Assembly: GCA_003220535.1 (NCBI GenBank)
Contig: QHSU01000067.1
Location: forward strand, 1 to 64,000
DNA length: 64,000 nt
Origin: Candidatus Rokuibacteriota bacterium
GTDB lineage: Bacteria > Methylomirabilota > Methylomirabilia > Rokubacteriales > CSP1-6
Reading direction: 5' to 3'
In this document: positions 40,448 through 48,656 of the stretch, in pieces
How the letters are laid out: each line of letters starts with the position of its first letter
Numbering within the stretch: position 1 is the first letter of the stretch
The notes under the pieces: model-generated
What the model saw: only the letters and a program-made list of their open reading frames with translations
Told to the model about the DNA's origin: nothing
Databases searched by the model: none
Made by a program: the position numbers and the translations under genes

Positions 40448-41242
40448 ATGAGCGAGACGCCGAAGCTCCTGCTGCAAAAGGACGGGCCGATCGGCTGGAT
40501 CATCTTCAACCAGCCCGAGAAGCGCAACGCCGTGAGCCTGGAGATGTGGCAGCGCATGCCCGAGTACGTGCGCGACCTGGCCACCGACGACACCATCCGC
40601 GTCGTCGTCCTGCGCGGCGCCGGCGACCAGGCGTTCGTGGCCGGCGCCGACATCTCGCAGTTCAAGGAGCGACGGCGCAACATGGCCGACCAGGAGGAGT
40701 ACAGCCGGATCTCGGCGACCGGCCAAGACGCGCTCGGCACCCTGACGAAGCCGCTGCTCGCGATGATCCACGGCTTCTGTATCGGCGGCGGCGTCGGTAT
40801 CGCCATCGGCTGCGACATGCGCATCGCCTCCGACGACGCCCGCTTCGGCATCCCCGCGGCGCGGCTGGGCCTAGGCTATCACTATCGCGGTATGGAAAAG
40901 CTGATGAAGCTCGTCGGGCCCGCGTACACGAAAGAGATCTTCTTCACCGCCCGGACCGACTTCAGCGCCCAGGACGCGCTCCGCATGGGGCTAGTGAATC
41001 AGGTCGTGCCGAAGGCCGAGCTGGAGAGCTTCACGCGCAACTACGCGCTGACGATGGCGAAGAACGCCCCGCTCACGCTGCGCTCGGCCAAGGCGACCGT
41101 GGAGCAACTCGTGCGCCCCGAAGCGGAACGCGACCTGGCGATGCTGGAAAAGCTGATCGCCGACTGCTTCAACAGCCAGGACTACCAGGAAGGCGTGAAA
41201 GCGTTTTCCGAGAAGCGTCGCCCGCAGTTCCAAGGCCGGTAA
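40448..41242 (+). CDS. Crotonase (enoyl-CoA hydratase/isomerase) family protein without catalytic Glu residues
   Basis: A 264-residue crotonase: 'GWIIFNQPEKRNAVSLEMW', oxyanion-hole segment 'AFVAGADISQFKE', 'GFCIGGGVGIAIGCDMRIASDDARFGIPAARLGLGY'. Classical hydratases have Glu in GGGxELA and in the following PE; here these are Gly and Ala (GGGVGIA, IPAARLG). It therefore probably does another crotonase reaction (isomerase, decarboxylase, hydrolase) on a CoA thioester. GAGGAGAG precedes ATG 40448. An amidohydrolase follows 22 bp downstream. Confidence 0.87.
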   Translation: MSETPKLLLQKDGPIGWIIFNQPEKRNAVSLEMWQRMPEYVRDLATDDTIRVVVLRGAGDQAFVAGADISQFKERRRNMADQEEYSRISATGQDALGTLTKPLLAMIHGFCIGGGVGIAIGCDMRIASDDARFGIPAARLGLGYHYRGMEKLMKLVGPAYTKEIFFTARTDFSAQDALRMGLVNQVVPKAELESFTRNYALTMAKNAPLTLRSAKATVEQLVRPEAERDLAMLEKLIADCFNSQDYQEGVKAFSEKRRPQFQGR

Positions 41243-41264
41243 CTGCGGCGCCGGACGGCAGGCC

Positions 41265-42644
41265 ATGACGACGCAAAGCCTCAAGATCGACAACGCCCGT
41301 TTCGTCCTCACTGTCGATCGCGAGCGGCGGATCGTCCAGAACGGCTCGATTCTCATCGAAGACGGGCGCGTGAGCCGCGTGGGCAAGGCGACGACCTTGG
41401 CCGGCGCGCGGGCCGACCGAGTGATCGACGCCCGCCATATGGTGGTCACACCCGGGTTCGTCAACGGTCACATGCACATCAGCTACGCCCACGCGGTGCG
41501 GGGCATCTTCCCCGACAACCTGGGCAGCCCGCTCTCGCACGTGTTCAAGCTCCAGATGGCCATGACCGAGGAAGAGGAGTACCACACCACGCTGCTCGGC
41601 CTCGTGGAGCTCCTGAAGAACGGCACAGTCTGCTTCGTGGATCCGGGCAGCACCAAGTTCCCCGACGCGTGCCTGCAGGCGTACGAGGACGCCGGCATCC
41701 GCGTGATTCTCGGCGACTGCGTGACCGACCGCGAGGCGCCCTTTCCCTTGCCCCGCTTCGCGACCGATGAGGCGGTCAAGCGCACGGCGGCGTTCCTCGA
41801 CAAGTGGCACGGACGTCTCAATGGGCGACTGCGGGCGTGGGCCATGCCGTTCTCGCCGGAGACGTGCACGGCCGACCTGCTGCGCGCGCTGAAGCGGCTC
41901 GCCGACGAGCGCCAGACCGGCCTGACCTTGCACCACGGCAGCGGACCCCAGGCCCGCAAAGAATATCAGGCTCGCAACGGCCGGAGCCCAACGGAATACC
42001 TCGAGTCGATCGGCGTGCTCGGACCGAACGTGGTCCTGGCCCATTCGCTCGGCCTGGATGACGCCGAGATCGAGTGCCTGGCGCGGACGGGGACGACCGT
42101 CGCGATGTGTCCGGTCACCGCGGCGAAGGGCGCGCGCGGGGTGGCCGAGCACGGGCGGATGCCCGAGCTCCTCGCGAAAGGCGTGAAGGTCGCGCTCGGC
42201 TGTGACTCTCCCAATAACTCGAATCACCTCGACATCGTGCGCGCGATGAACATGGCGGCGATCCAGTACAAGGACGCCCGCCAGGACATGCGGCTGATCC
42301 CGGCCGAGTCGGCGCTCGAGATGGCGACGCTCGTCGGGGCGCAGGCGCTCGGCGTGGGCGATCAGCTCGGTTCGATCGAACCCGGGAAGAGGGCGGACCT
42401 GGTGCTCTTCGACACGCAGCGACCGGAGTGGCAGGCGCTCTTCAACCCCGTCAACAACCTCGTCTACAACGCCGACGGCCGCAGCGTGCACACGGTCATC
42501 GTCGACGGCCGGGTGGTGGTCGACGCCTATCGCCAGTCGTTCGTGGACGAGCCGCGGCTCTTCGCCAAGGTGCAGGAGATCGGCGAGAAGCTCCAGGCCC
42601 GGACGGGCACGTCCTTTCCGCGCTCCCGCTGGCAGATTATTTGA
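41265..42644 (+). CDS. Chlorohydrolase/deaminase-type amidohydrolase (AtzA/TrzN/SsnA-like)
   Basis: A 459-residue metal-dependent hydrolase. The N-terminal sandwich 'IVQNGSILIEDGRVSRVGKA' is followed by 'VVTPGFVNGHMHISYAHAVRG' (H-x-H), 'TGLTLHHGSG' (His), 'VVLAHSLGLDDAEIECL' (His) and 'KVALGCDSPNNSNH' (Asp). The C-terminus 'QLGSIEPGKRADLVLFD' is the usual one. This branch includes triazine chlorohydrolases, guanine/cytosine deaminases and SsnA. The substrate cannot be read from sequence. Plus-strand, probably co-transcribed with the crotonase. Confidence 0.88.
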   Translation: MTTQSLKIDNARFVLTVDRERRIVQNGSILIEDGRVSRVGKATTLAGARADRVIDARHMVVTPGFVNGHMHISYAHAVRGIFPDNLGSPLSHVFKLQMAMTEEEEYHTTLLGLVELLKNGTVCFVDPGSTKFPDACLQAYEDAGIRVILGDCVTDREAPFPLPRFATDEAVKRTAAFLDKWHGRLNGRLRAWAMPFSPETCTADLLRALKRLADERQTGLTLHHGSGPQARKEYQARNGRSPTEYLESIGVLGPNVVLAHSLGLDDAEIECLARTGTTVAMCPVTAAKGARGVAEHGRMPELLAKGVKVALGCDSPNNSNHLDIVRAMNMAAIQYKDARQDMRLIPAESALEMATLVGAQALGVGDQLGSIEPGKRADLVLFDTQRPEWQALFNPVNNLVYNADGRSVHTVIVDGRVVVDAYRQSFVDEPRLFAKVQEIGEKLQARTGTSFPRSRWQII

Positions 42645-42736
42645 GATGGGGGGCCTCAAAAGGCGGCTCTCACCCGAGAGTGTACGGATGACCGTCCCGT
42701 TTGAGGGGCGGGTAGACCCCCGCTAGGTCCGTCCTG

Positions 42737-42763
42737 ACGCCCCGGTGCTTTCGGCCGGGGCGT
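42737..42763. terminator. 9-bp GC hairpin (copy 1 of a repeated hairpin)
   Basis: ACGCCCCGG (42737-42745) pairs with CCGGGGCGT (42755-42763) around TGCTTTCGG. It follows the amidohydrolase by about 90 bp and lies immediately before a truncated ABC binding-protein frame. A sister hairpin with the same stem core and nearly the same loop (GCCCCGGTGC...TCGGCCGGGGC) lies at 43596-43620, after that frame. Terminator function is plausible; there is only a weak T-rich tail. Confidence 0.6.
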
Positions 42764-42767
42764 TCGT

Positions 42768-43570
42768 ATGTCCGTGCGTCTGGAATATCGAGCTGCCGAG
42801 GGGAAGCTCGAGCGCCCCGCTCTTGCGGCCGAACTGCTTGCGCTCAAGGTTAGAGTCATCGTGGCCCCAATCACACCCGCCGCTCTGGCCGCCAAGCAAA
42901 CGACCAAGACTATCCCCATTGTCTTCGCTTTTGCTGGCGATCCGGTTGGGAGCGGGCTCGTCACCAGCTTTGCGCGGCCGGGCGGCAATGTCACGGGGTT
43001 GGCTAGCCTCTCCCGGAGCTAGTCGGCAAGCGTCTGGAACTGCTCACACAGGCCGTTCCGAAGCTCAGTCGGGTTGCTGTCCTCTGGCAGCCTGGTGGCC
43101 TCGGCGAACGCACGGAAAAGGACATGCTGAAGGAAGCAGAGGTCGCTGCGCGGGCGCTGGGGGTGCAGCTTCAATTCGTTGAGGCGCGGGGTCCCGCGGA
43201 TCTCGACAGGGCCTTCTCGGACATGACCAGGGCGCGCGCAGGCGCTCTGACTGTGTTGTCGAGCGCCATGTTCTTCAATGAGCGCAGACGCCTCGTGGAC
43301 CTCGCGGCCAAGAACCGGCTGCCGGCAGTGTACGCATTAAGGGAGTACGTCGATGTCACCGGCCTGATGTCCTACGGACCGGACTTTGCTCATTTGCATC
43401 GGCGCGCCGCTACCTACGTGGACAAGATTCTCAAGGGCGCGAAGCCCGCTGATCTCTCCGTGGAGCAGCTCACTAAGTTCGAGCTGGTGATCAACCTGAG
43501 GACGGCGAAGGCGCTCGGCCTGACGATCCCGCCGTCGGTGTTCGGGCGGGCGGACCAAGTAATCGAGTAG
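42768..43570 (+). pseudogene. ABC_sub_bind (PF04392/TrpX-like) binding protein, truncated and frameshifted
   Basis: The first frame (42768-43022) reads 'RLEYRAAEGKLERPALAAELLALKVRVIVAP.TPAALAAK', 'IPIVFAFAGDPVGSGLVTSFARPGGNVTG', which begins in the middle of the family. The usual signal peptide and first roughly 80 residues are missing. At 43011-43014 a base appears lost in a C-run; after it the protein continues in another frame (PELVGKRLELLTQAVPKLSRVAVLW ... 'AKALGLTIPPSVFGRADQVIE', stop 43568-43570). So the gene has both a 5' truncation and a -1 frameshift. It is framed by two matching hairpins. Confidence 0.85.
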
Positions 43571-43595
43571 CGCGTGCTGGCCCGCGCGAGCTCGT

Positions 43596-43620
43596 GCCCC
43601 GGTGCAGTCTCGGCCGGGGC
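43596..43620. terminator. 7-bp GC hairpin (copy 2), between convergent genes
   Basis: GCCCCGG (43596-43602) pairs with CCGGGGC (43614-43620), loop TGCAGTCTCGG, followed by GCTTCT. It lies 25 bp after the pseudogene stop and 9 bp beyond the end of the converging 1200-residue ABC gene. Stem core and loop ends match the hairpin at 42737-42763. Confidence 0.6.
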
Positions 43621-43629
43621 GCTTCTGAG

Positions 43630-46600
43630 TCAATCGGCGGCGGTGGGGATACCGCCGGCGAGCTGGCGAGCGACGAGGTGGGCGTAGAGGTCGCCCCGGG
43701 TGATGAGCTCCGCGTGGCGACCGACCTCCACCACCCGGCCGTGGTCGAGCACGACGATCGCGTCCGCGTCGCGCACCGTGGAGAGGCGGTGGGCGATGAC
43801 GAGCGTGGTCCGGTCGCGCGCCAGCCGCTCGAGCGCCGCGCGTACGGCGGCCTCGCTTACCGCATCGAGGTGCGACGTCGCCTCGTCCAGGATCAGCACG
43901 GGCGCGTCCTTGAGAAAAGCGCGGGCGATCGCCACGCGCTGACGCTGGCCGCCCGAGAGTTGTGCGCCGCGCTCGCCCACGACCGTGTCGAGCCCGTCCG
44001 GCAAGCCCTCGACCAGCTCACCCAGCGCCGCGCGCCCGATGGCGAGGCCGAGCGACGCCTCGTCCGCGTCGGGGCGGGCGAGCAGGACGTTGGCGCGGAG
44101 CGTGTCGTTGAACAGATAGGTGTCCTGCGCGACCAGCGCGATCCGGCGGCGTAGCTCGTCCAGCCCATACTGGCGCAGGTCGTGTCCGAACAGACGGATC
44201 ACGCCCGACTGCGGATCCCAGAAGCGCAGCAGGAGACTGGCGACCGTCGTCTTTCCGGCGCCCGACGGCCCGACCAGCGCAACGGTGCTGCCGTCGGGGA
44301 TCCGGAGCGAGACTCCGTCCACGGCTGCGCGCGGCCGGCCCGGATACGCGAACCGAACGTCCGCCAGCTCGATCGCGATGGCGCCCCGAACCGCTATGCT
44401 CGGCACGCCCGGGCCGTCGGTCACCGGCACCGGCTCGGCCTCGACCGCGCCGAGGCGGCGGGCGGCGCCCAGCGTGTCGGCGAGCTGCCGACCCACCTGG
44501 GCTACCTCCCACAGCGGCACGAACGCAGAGAGCGCCAGCAGCGTCAACAACGGCAGCGTCCCCGCGTCGAGCCGTCCCTGGTGGGCGAGCCACGCGCCGA
44601 TCGCGATCACCGCGAGGCCGCCGAGCCCCGTCGCCGTCTCCTGGAGCGCGGTCTGGCGGGCGAGGTCGCGAAGGAACGGCAGGCGCAGCTCGTAGAAGCG
44701 GCTCGCCTTGGCGGCGAGCGCCTCGCCCCAGGTGGTCACGCGTCGGTAGGCGACGATCTCGGCGAGGCCCTGCACCGTGTCGACCACGTGAGCGTTCAGA
44801 TCGCCGGAGGCTTCGCGCGCACGCGAGCCCAGGTGGTCGATGCGGGCGCGGCCGAGCACGGGCACGAGCGCCGTATACAAGAGGAAGGGCACGAGCACGA
44901 GGACCAGGGCGGCGCCGAACGCGCCGAGGGCCACCAGGACGGCCGCCGGCACGAGCACGGCGACGAACGCCGGCGTGATCGTGTGGGCGAAGAAGTACTC
45001 GATCAGCTCGACGTCGTGGGTGGCGGCACCCACGAGATCGCCCGACCGCCGTCGCGTCAGGTACGCGGGCGCGAGCGCGTCGAGCTTCTTGAACACGCCC
45101 AGCCGCATGTCGGTGAGCAGCCGGTACGCGACGTCGTGGGCCAGCCACGACTCGACCCAGTGGAGGGCGCCGGCGAGCGGAGCCACCACGAGCAGGCTCG
45201 CGATCAGGGCACCGGCGGGCTCGCCGCGCTTGACGGCGCGGACCGCCAGCGCGCTGAGGACGCCGACGCCGATCAGTGCCGTCACGCGCGCCACGCCCAG
45301 CGCGAACGTCAGCGTGAGCTGGCCCCGGTAGCCGCGCGTCTTGTCGATGAGTGTGCGCAGGACGGCGCCCCAGCCGACGGCCTCGGCGCCGACGATCGCG
45401 TGCGCGTCGTCCGACGCCTCGACGCCGGCATCAGCGTTGGTGCCGTCCCCGTCGGCCGCGAGCGCAGTCGGGCGGGCGCCGACGGCGACGGCTCCCGCGC
45501 CATCCCGCGCCTGCCCGGCCATCAGACGGGCGTAGACGCCGCCCCGGCCGAGCAGCTCGCCGTGCGTGCCCTGCTCGACCAGCCGTCCCTGGTCGAGCAC
45601 GAGGATGCGGTCGGCGCCCACGACACTCGAGAGACGGTGGGCGAAGACGAGGGTGGTGCGGCCTCGCATGAGACGATCGAGCGCCGCCTGGATCAGCGCC
45701 TCGCTCTCCGCGTCGACCGACGAGAGCGCCTCGTCGAGCACGAGGATCGGCGCGTCGCGCAGGAGCGCGCGCGCGATGGCGATCCGTTGGCGCTGGCCGC
45801 CCGAGAGCCGCACACCGCGCTCGCCCACGACGGTGTCGTAGCTCTGGGGGAGCCGGAGGATGAACTCTTCCGCGTTCGCGGCGCGGGCCGCCGCGCGCAG
45901 CTCGTCGGCGCTCGCGTCCGGCTTGCCCATCCGGATATTGTCCTCGACCGTGCCGTGGAAGAGCCACGTCTCCTGGCTCACGAGGGCGACCCGGGCGCGC
46001 ACCTGCTCGAGGCTCAGCTCACGCAGGTCGCGCCCTCCCATGTCGACTCGCCCGCGGTCCGGATCGTGGAAGCGGAGCAGAAGCCGGGCGATCGTGGATT
46101 TCCCGGACCCGCTCGGTCCGACGATCGCCACGCGCTCGCCCGGCCGGACGCGAAAGCTCAGGTCGACGTGCGTGGGGCGCCGGGCGCCCGGGTAGGAGAA
46201 CGTCACGGCTTCGAAGGCCACGCCGGCGTCGGTCGGATCGGGGCCGGGCGGCCGGTCGTGGACCAGGGGCGTTGCGTCAAGAATCGCGAAGATCCCGCGG
46301 GCCGCGGACAGCCCGAGCATCCCCTGATGGAGGAGGATGCGAAGCTCGCGCAGCGGCCGGAAGACTTCGACCCCGAGCATCAGGATAACCAGCAGCGCCG
46401 GCAGCGACATCGCGCCCGCGCTGACGCGCCAGGCTCCGAGGGCGAGGGCGACCGCGGCGCCCACCGCGATGCCGGCGTCGGTGATGCCGCGCGCCAGTGT
46501 ATTGCTCCCGAGAACCCACATCGTGCTCTTGAACAGCGTGTGGGCGCGCTCCTCGAGCTGACGCGCGCGCGCGGCGCTCTGGCCGAAGGCCTTCAGGGTC

Positions 46601-47268
46601 GCCAGCCCCTGCACCGCATCGAGGAAGTCGGCGCCGAAGGCCCCGTAGGCGCGATTGCGCGCGAGGCTCGCCTGGCGGTCGCGACCGTGCCAGAGGGCGG
46701 GCGCCAGCAGCACGCCGAACGCCGCCACCAGCAGCACGAGCGCCACGGGCAGGTCCACGAAGGCGACGAACGCGAAGATCAGCAGCGGAGTGAGAGCGGC
46801 CACGAAAAGCTGGGGGAGATACTGACCGAAGTACACCTCGAGCTGCTGCACGCCCTCCACGAGGGCGAGCATCACGTCACCGGTGCGGGCGCGCGCGAAA
46901 TGGGCGGGACCGAGCGCCGCCACCTGCGCGTAGAGCGTCTGCCGCAACCGCTCTTGCACCCGGGCCGCGGTGTGATGCGAGACCATGGTGCGGACATAGT
47001 CGAGCGCGCTGCGGCAGGCGAGCGCCACCGCGGTGAGCGCGATGGCGGGGGTGAGCGACGCGAGCGACTCGCCGGCCAGCACGCGGCCCAGGAGCCAGCC
47101 GAGAAGTGCCAAGCGCAAGATTCCGGCGGCAACGGCGGCGAGGCTGACGAGGACGGTCGCGGCGATCCGACCGCGGACACCCGACGTGAGCGCCCAGAGC
47201 CTCGGGTCCAGGTACACGCGGGCTAGCCTAGAGCCTATTCCAGATCTTGGGAAGAGTGAGATGAGCAA
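43630..47268 (-). CDS. Fused full-length ABC exporter (TMD-NBD-TMD-NBD), CydDC-like
   Basis: A 1212-residue single-chain exporter. Residues about 20-320 form the first TMD (with CydD-like 'FGQYLPQLFVAALTPLLIFAFVAFVDLPVALVLL'). The first NBD has GPSGSGKST, LSGGQRQRIAIARALL, VLDEALSSVD and FAHRLSS. A charged linker leads to a second TMD (about 650-940) and a second NBD with GPSGAGKTT, LSGGQRQRVAIARAFL, LILDEATSHLD and IAHRLST. Both ATP sites look competent. The two halves correspond to the separate CydD and CydC-type genes of other bacteria, here in one frame. The start is unsure: TTG 47268 overlaps the upstream small gene by 41 bp, while GTG 47217 lies just after it. Confidence 0.88.
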   Translation of the reverse strand: MLISLFPRSGIGSRLARVYLDPRLWALTSGVRGRIAATVLVSLAAVAAGILRLALLGWLLGRVLAGESLASLTPAIALTAVALACRSALDYVRTMVSHHTAARVQERLRQTLYAQVAALGPAHFARARTGDVMLALVEGVQQLEVYFGQYLPQLFVAALTPLLIFAFVAFVDLPVALVLLVAAFGVLLAPALWHGRDRQASLARNRAYGAFGADFLDAVQGLATLKAFGQSAARARQLEERAHTLFKSTMWVLGSNTLARGITDAGIAVGAAVALALGAWRVSAGAMSLPALLVILMLGVEVFRPLRELRILLHQGMLGLSAARGIFAILDATPLVHDRPPGPDPTDAGVAFEAVTFSYPGARRPTHVDLSFRVRPGERVAIVGPSGSGKSTIARLLLRFHDPDRGRVDMGGRDLRELSLEQVRARVALVSQETWLFHGTVEDNIRMGKPDASADELRAAARAANAEEFILRLPQSYDTVVGERGVRLSGGQRQRIAIARALLRDAPILVLDEALSSVDAESEALIQAALDRLMRGRTTLVFAHRLSSVVGADRILVLDQGRLVEQGTHGELLGRGGVYARLMAGQARDGAGAVAVGARPTALAADGDGTNADAGVEASDDAHAIVGAEAVGWGAVLRTLIDKTRGYRGQLTLTFALGVARVTALIGVGVLSALAVRAVKRGEPAGALIASLLVVAPLAGALHWVESWLAHDVAYRLLTDMRLGVFKKLDALAPAYLTRRRSGDLVGAATHDVELIEYFFAHTITPAFVAVLVPAAVLVALGAFGAALVLVLVPFLLYTALVPVLGRARIDHLGSRAREASGDLNAHVVDTVQGLAEIVAYRRVTTWGEALAAKASRFYELRLPFLRDLARQTALQETATGLGGLAVIAIGAWLAHQGRLDAGTLPLLTLLALSAFVPLWEVAQVGRQLADTLGAARRLGAVEAEPVPVTDGPGVPSIAVRGAIAIELADVRFAYPGRPRAAVDGVSLRIPDGSTVALVGPSGAGKTTVASLLLRFWDPQSGVIRLFGHDLRQYGLDELRRRIALVAQDTYLFNDTLRANVLLARPDADEASLGLAIGRAALGELVEGLPDGLDTVVGERGAQLSGGQRQRVAIARAFLKDAPVLILDEATSHLDAVSEAAVRAALERLARDRTTLVIAHRLSTVRDADAIVVLDHGRVVEVGRHAELITRGDLYAHLVARQLAGGIPTAAD

Positions 47269-47440
47269 CCCAGGCGACCGTCGCTTGCCACCAGAGCCCG
47301 GACCAGGTCGGCCGGGCGCTGTCGCGACTCACCTCTCCCCGGAGCGATTGCCGAAGCATCGAATGGAACGCGCCGCGCGCCTCGGCCTCCCGGAGACGCT
47401 CCCTGATCAGGTAATGCGCCAGATATTCATTCTCGTGCAT
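47228..47440 (-). CDS. Small hypothetical protein, 70 residues
   Basis: The product starts MHENEYLAHYLIRERLREAEARG, a charged amphipathic helix, followed by Ser/Arg-rich residues and a Trp-rich end (TWSGLWWQATVAWVAHLTLPKIWNRL) that could touch the membrane. I recognise no family. ATG 47440 is strongly supported by a perfect AGGAGG seven bases upstream; the frame open to 47659 would translate the repeat pair and is rejected. It precedes, and may be translationally coupled to, the fused ABC exporter. Its leader carries the tandem repeat 47458-47580. Confidence 0.7.
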   Translation of the reverse strand: MHENEYLAHYLIRERLREAEARGAFHSMLRQSLRGEVSRDSARPTWSGLWWQATVAWVAHLTLPKIWNRL

Positions 47441-47457
47441 CGCGTGTCCTCCTGAGG

Positions 47458-47518
47458 TTAGAGTCGCGCCTCGGCCGGTGGCGCCCCAGCCCGCGACGGC
47501 CTGCGGCGCGCACCACCA
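47458..47518 (-). repeat. Leader repeat family, copy nearest the gene (47 kb pair)
   Basis: A 61-bp unit directly adjoining the next copy. Relative to the small gene at 47440 it ends four bases before the AGGAGG. The core hairpin is disturbed here (GGCGCC in place of GGGGCC and one G lost). Confidence 0.8.
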
Positions 47519-47580
47519 TTTAGAGTCGCGCCTCGGCCGGCGGGGCCCCAGCCCCGCGACGGCCTGCGGCGCGCACCACC
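47519..47580 (-). repeat. Leader repeat family, distal copy (47 kb pair)
   Basis: A 62-bp unit nearly identical to the adjacent one (about four differences). On the plus strand GCGGGGC (47540-47546) pairs perfectly with GCCCCGC (47551-47557) around CCCA; on the gene strand the loop is TGGG, as in the 32-kb copy. The pairing is kept there through a G-T wobble. Confidence 0.8.
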
Positions 47581-47690
47581 TTGCAGCGCCAGTGCACCAC
47601 CACCGGGTCGGCGGCGGAAGCCGCCAAGTGTGGATCGCCCCGCTCCGGATTCGAAGCACGTCCCACCCGCCGAGTTGCTAAGCTGGCGCG

Positions 47691-48599
47691 GTGCAGTGGG
47701 ACGACCTGCGCGTCTTTCTCGCCGTGGCCCAGGCCGGCAGCCTGCGGCGGGCTGCGCGTGTGCTCGGCTTCGGTCAGCCGACCGTCATTCGACGCCTGCG
47801 TCAGCTCGAGCAGAGCCTGGGCACGCGCCTGTTCGAGCGCACGCCAGATGGTCATCGCTTGACAAAGTGGGGCCAGCACTTGCTGCCGATGGCTCAGGGC
47901 ATGGCCGACGCCGCGACCGCCATCGATCGTCGTCGGATGGCCTTCGGGGATGACGCCGGGGGCGTCGTGCGCGTGTCCGCTGGAGAGTGGACGGCGCGCT
48001 TCCTCGCACCGCACCTGGCAAGCTTGAGCGGCAGGCATCGTGACCTCACAGTCGAGCTGGTGGAGAGTCACGTCGAGCCCGATCTCGATCGGCGGGAGGC
48101 GGACCTGCTCATTCGGCACGGGCTGCCGGCTCGCGGACACCTCGTGCGAGTCGGTCTCGGGACGATCGGGGCGGCGATCTACGGCGCGACGAGCCTCGTC
48201 GAGACGCAGCCGGCGGCGCGCTCCGACGCCCGATGGCGCTCGTGCCCGTGGGTGGCCTACGATGCGCCGCACGAGTATTTCCGTTCGATGGCCTTCTTGA
48301 TGGGGCATCTCGGAGACCAGCGGCCACGGGTGCGCGCCTCGCGATTCTCGCTGCAGCTCGAGGCGATCCGGGCGGGAGCCGGTCTCGGAATCCTGCCTTG
48401 CTTCGTCGGTGACGCGGACCCGGCGCTCGTGCGGCTCACGGCGCCCATCACCGAGCTCAGCGCCGACTACTGGCTGCTCGTCCATCCCGACCTCAAGACC
48501 GTCCCGCGCGTGCGCCTCCTGAGCGACTGGATTCGCGCGGCCTTCAAAGAAAGCCGGCCCGCACTCCAGGGACTGGGCCACGCGCGCCGCTCGTCATGA
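47691..48599 (+). CDS. LysR family transcriptional regulator
   Basis: A 302-residue LTTR. The N-terminal winged helix 'DDLRVFLAVAQAGSLRRAARVLGFGQPTVIRRLRQLEQSLGTRLFERTPDGHRLT' is unmistakable. The effector domain follows ('VRVSAGEWTARFLAPHLASLSGRHRDLTVELV', 'LIRHGLPARGHLVRVGLGTIGAAIYG', 'GAGLGILPCFVGDADPALVRL'). Start GTG 47691. It diverges from the small gene/fused ABC exporter across 250 bp that includes the repeat pair, and is followed by a binding-protein gene 57 bp downstream; either could be its target (inference). Confidence 0.9.
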   Translation: MQWDDLRVFLAVAQAGSLRRAARVLGFGQPTVIRRLRQLEQSLGTRLFERTPDGHRLTKWGQHLLPMAQGMADAATAIDRRRMAFGDDAGGVVRVSAGEWTARFLAPHLASLSGRHRDLTVELVESHVEPDLDRREADLLIRHGLPARGHLVRVGLGTIGAAIYGATSLVETQPAARSDARWRSCPWVAYDAPHEYFRSMAFLMGHLGDQRPRVRASRFSLQLEAIRAGAGLGILPCFVGDADPALVRLTAPITELSADYWLLVHPDLKTVPRVRLLSDWIRAAFKESRPALQGLGHARRSS

Positions 48600-48656
48600 C
48601 GGTCTCGACGGCGCTCGCGGGTCGCGGATAATGGGCCTCTCGGAAGGAGGCGACCG

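Noticed and set aside
44182-47226. A 1014-codon open frame on the plus strand antisense to the fused ABC exporter.
   Set aside because: Its composition (Arg/Gly/Glu/His-rich, no domains) is the usual antisense shadow of a high-GC gene; the minus strand has all ABC motifs.
47441-47659. Longer version of the small gene (143 residues) that would translate the repeat pair.
   Set aside because: AGGAGG at seven bases marks ATG 47440, and the extension repeats a WWCAPQAVAG-type sequence only because the DNA repeat is tandem.
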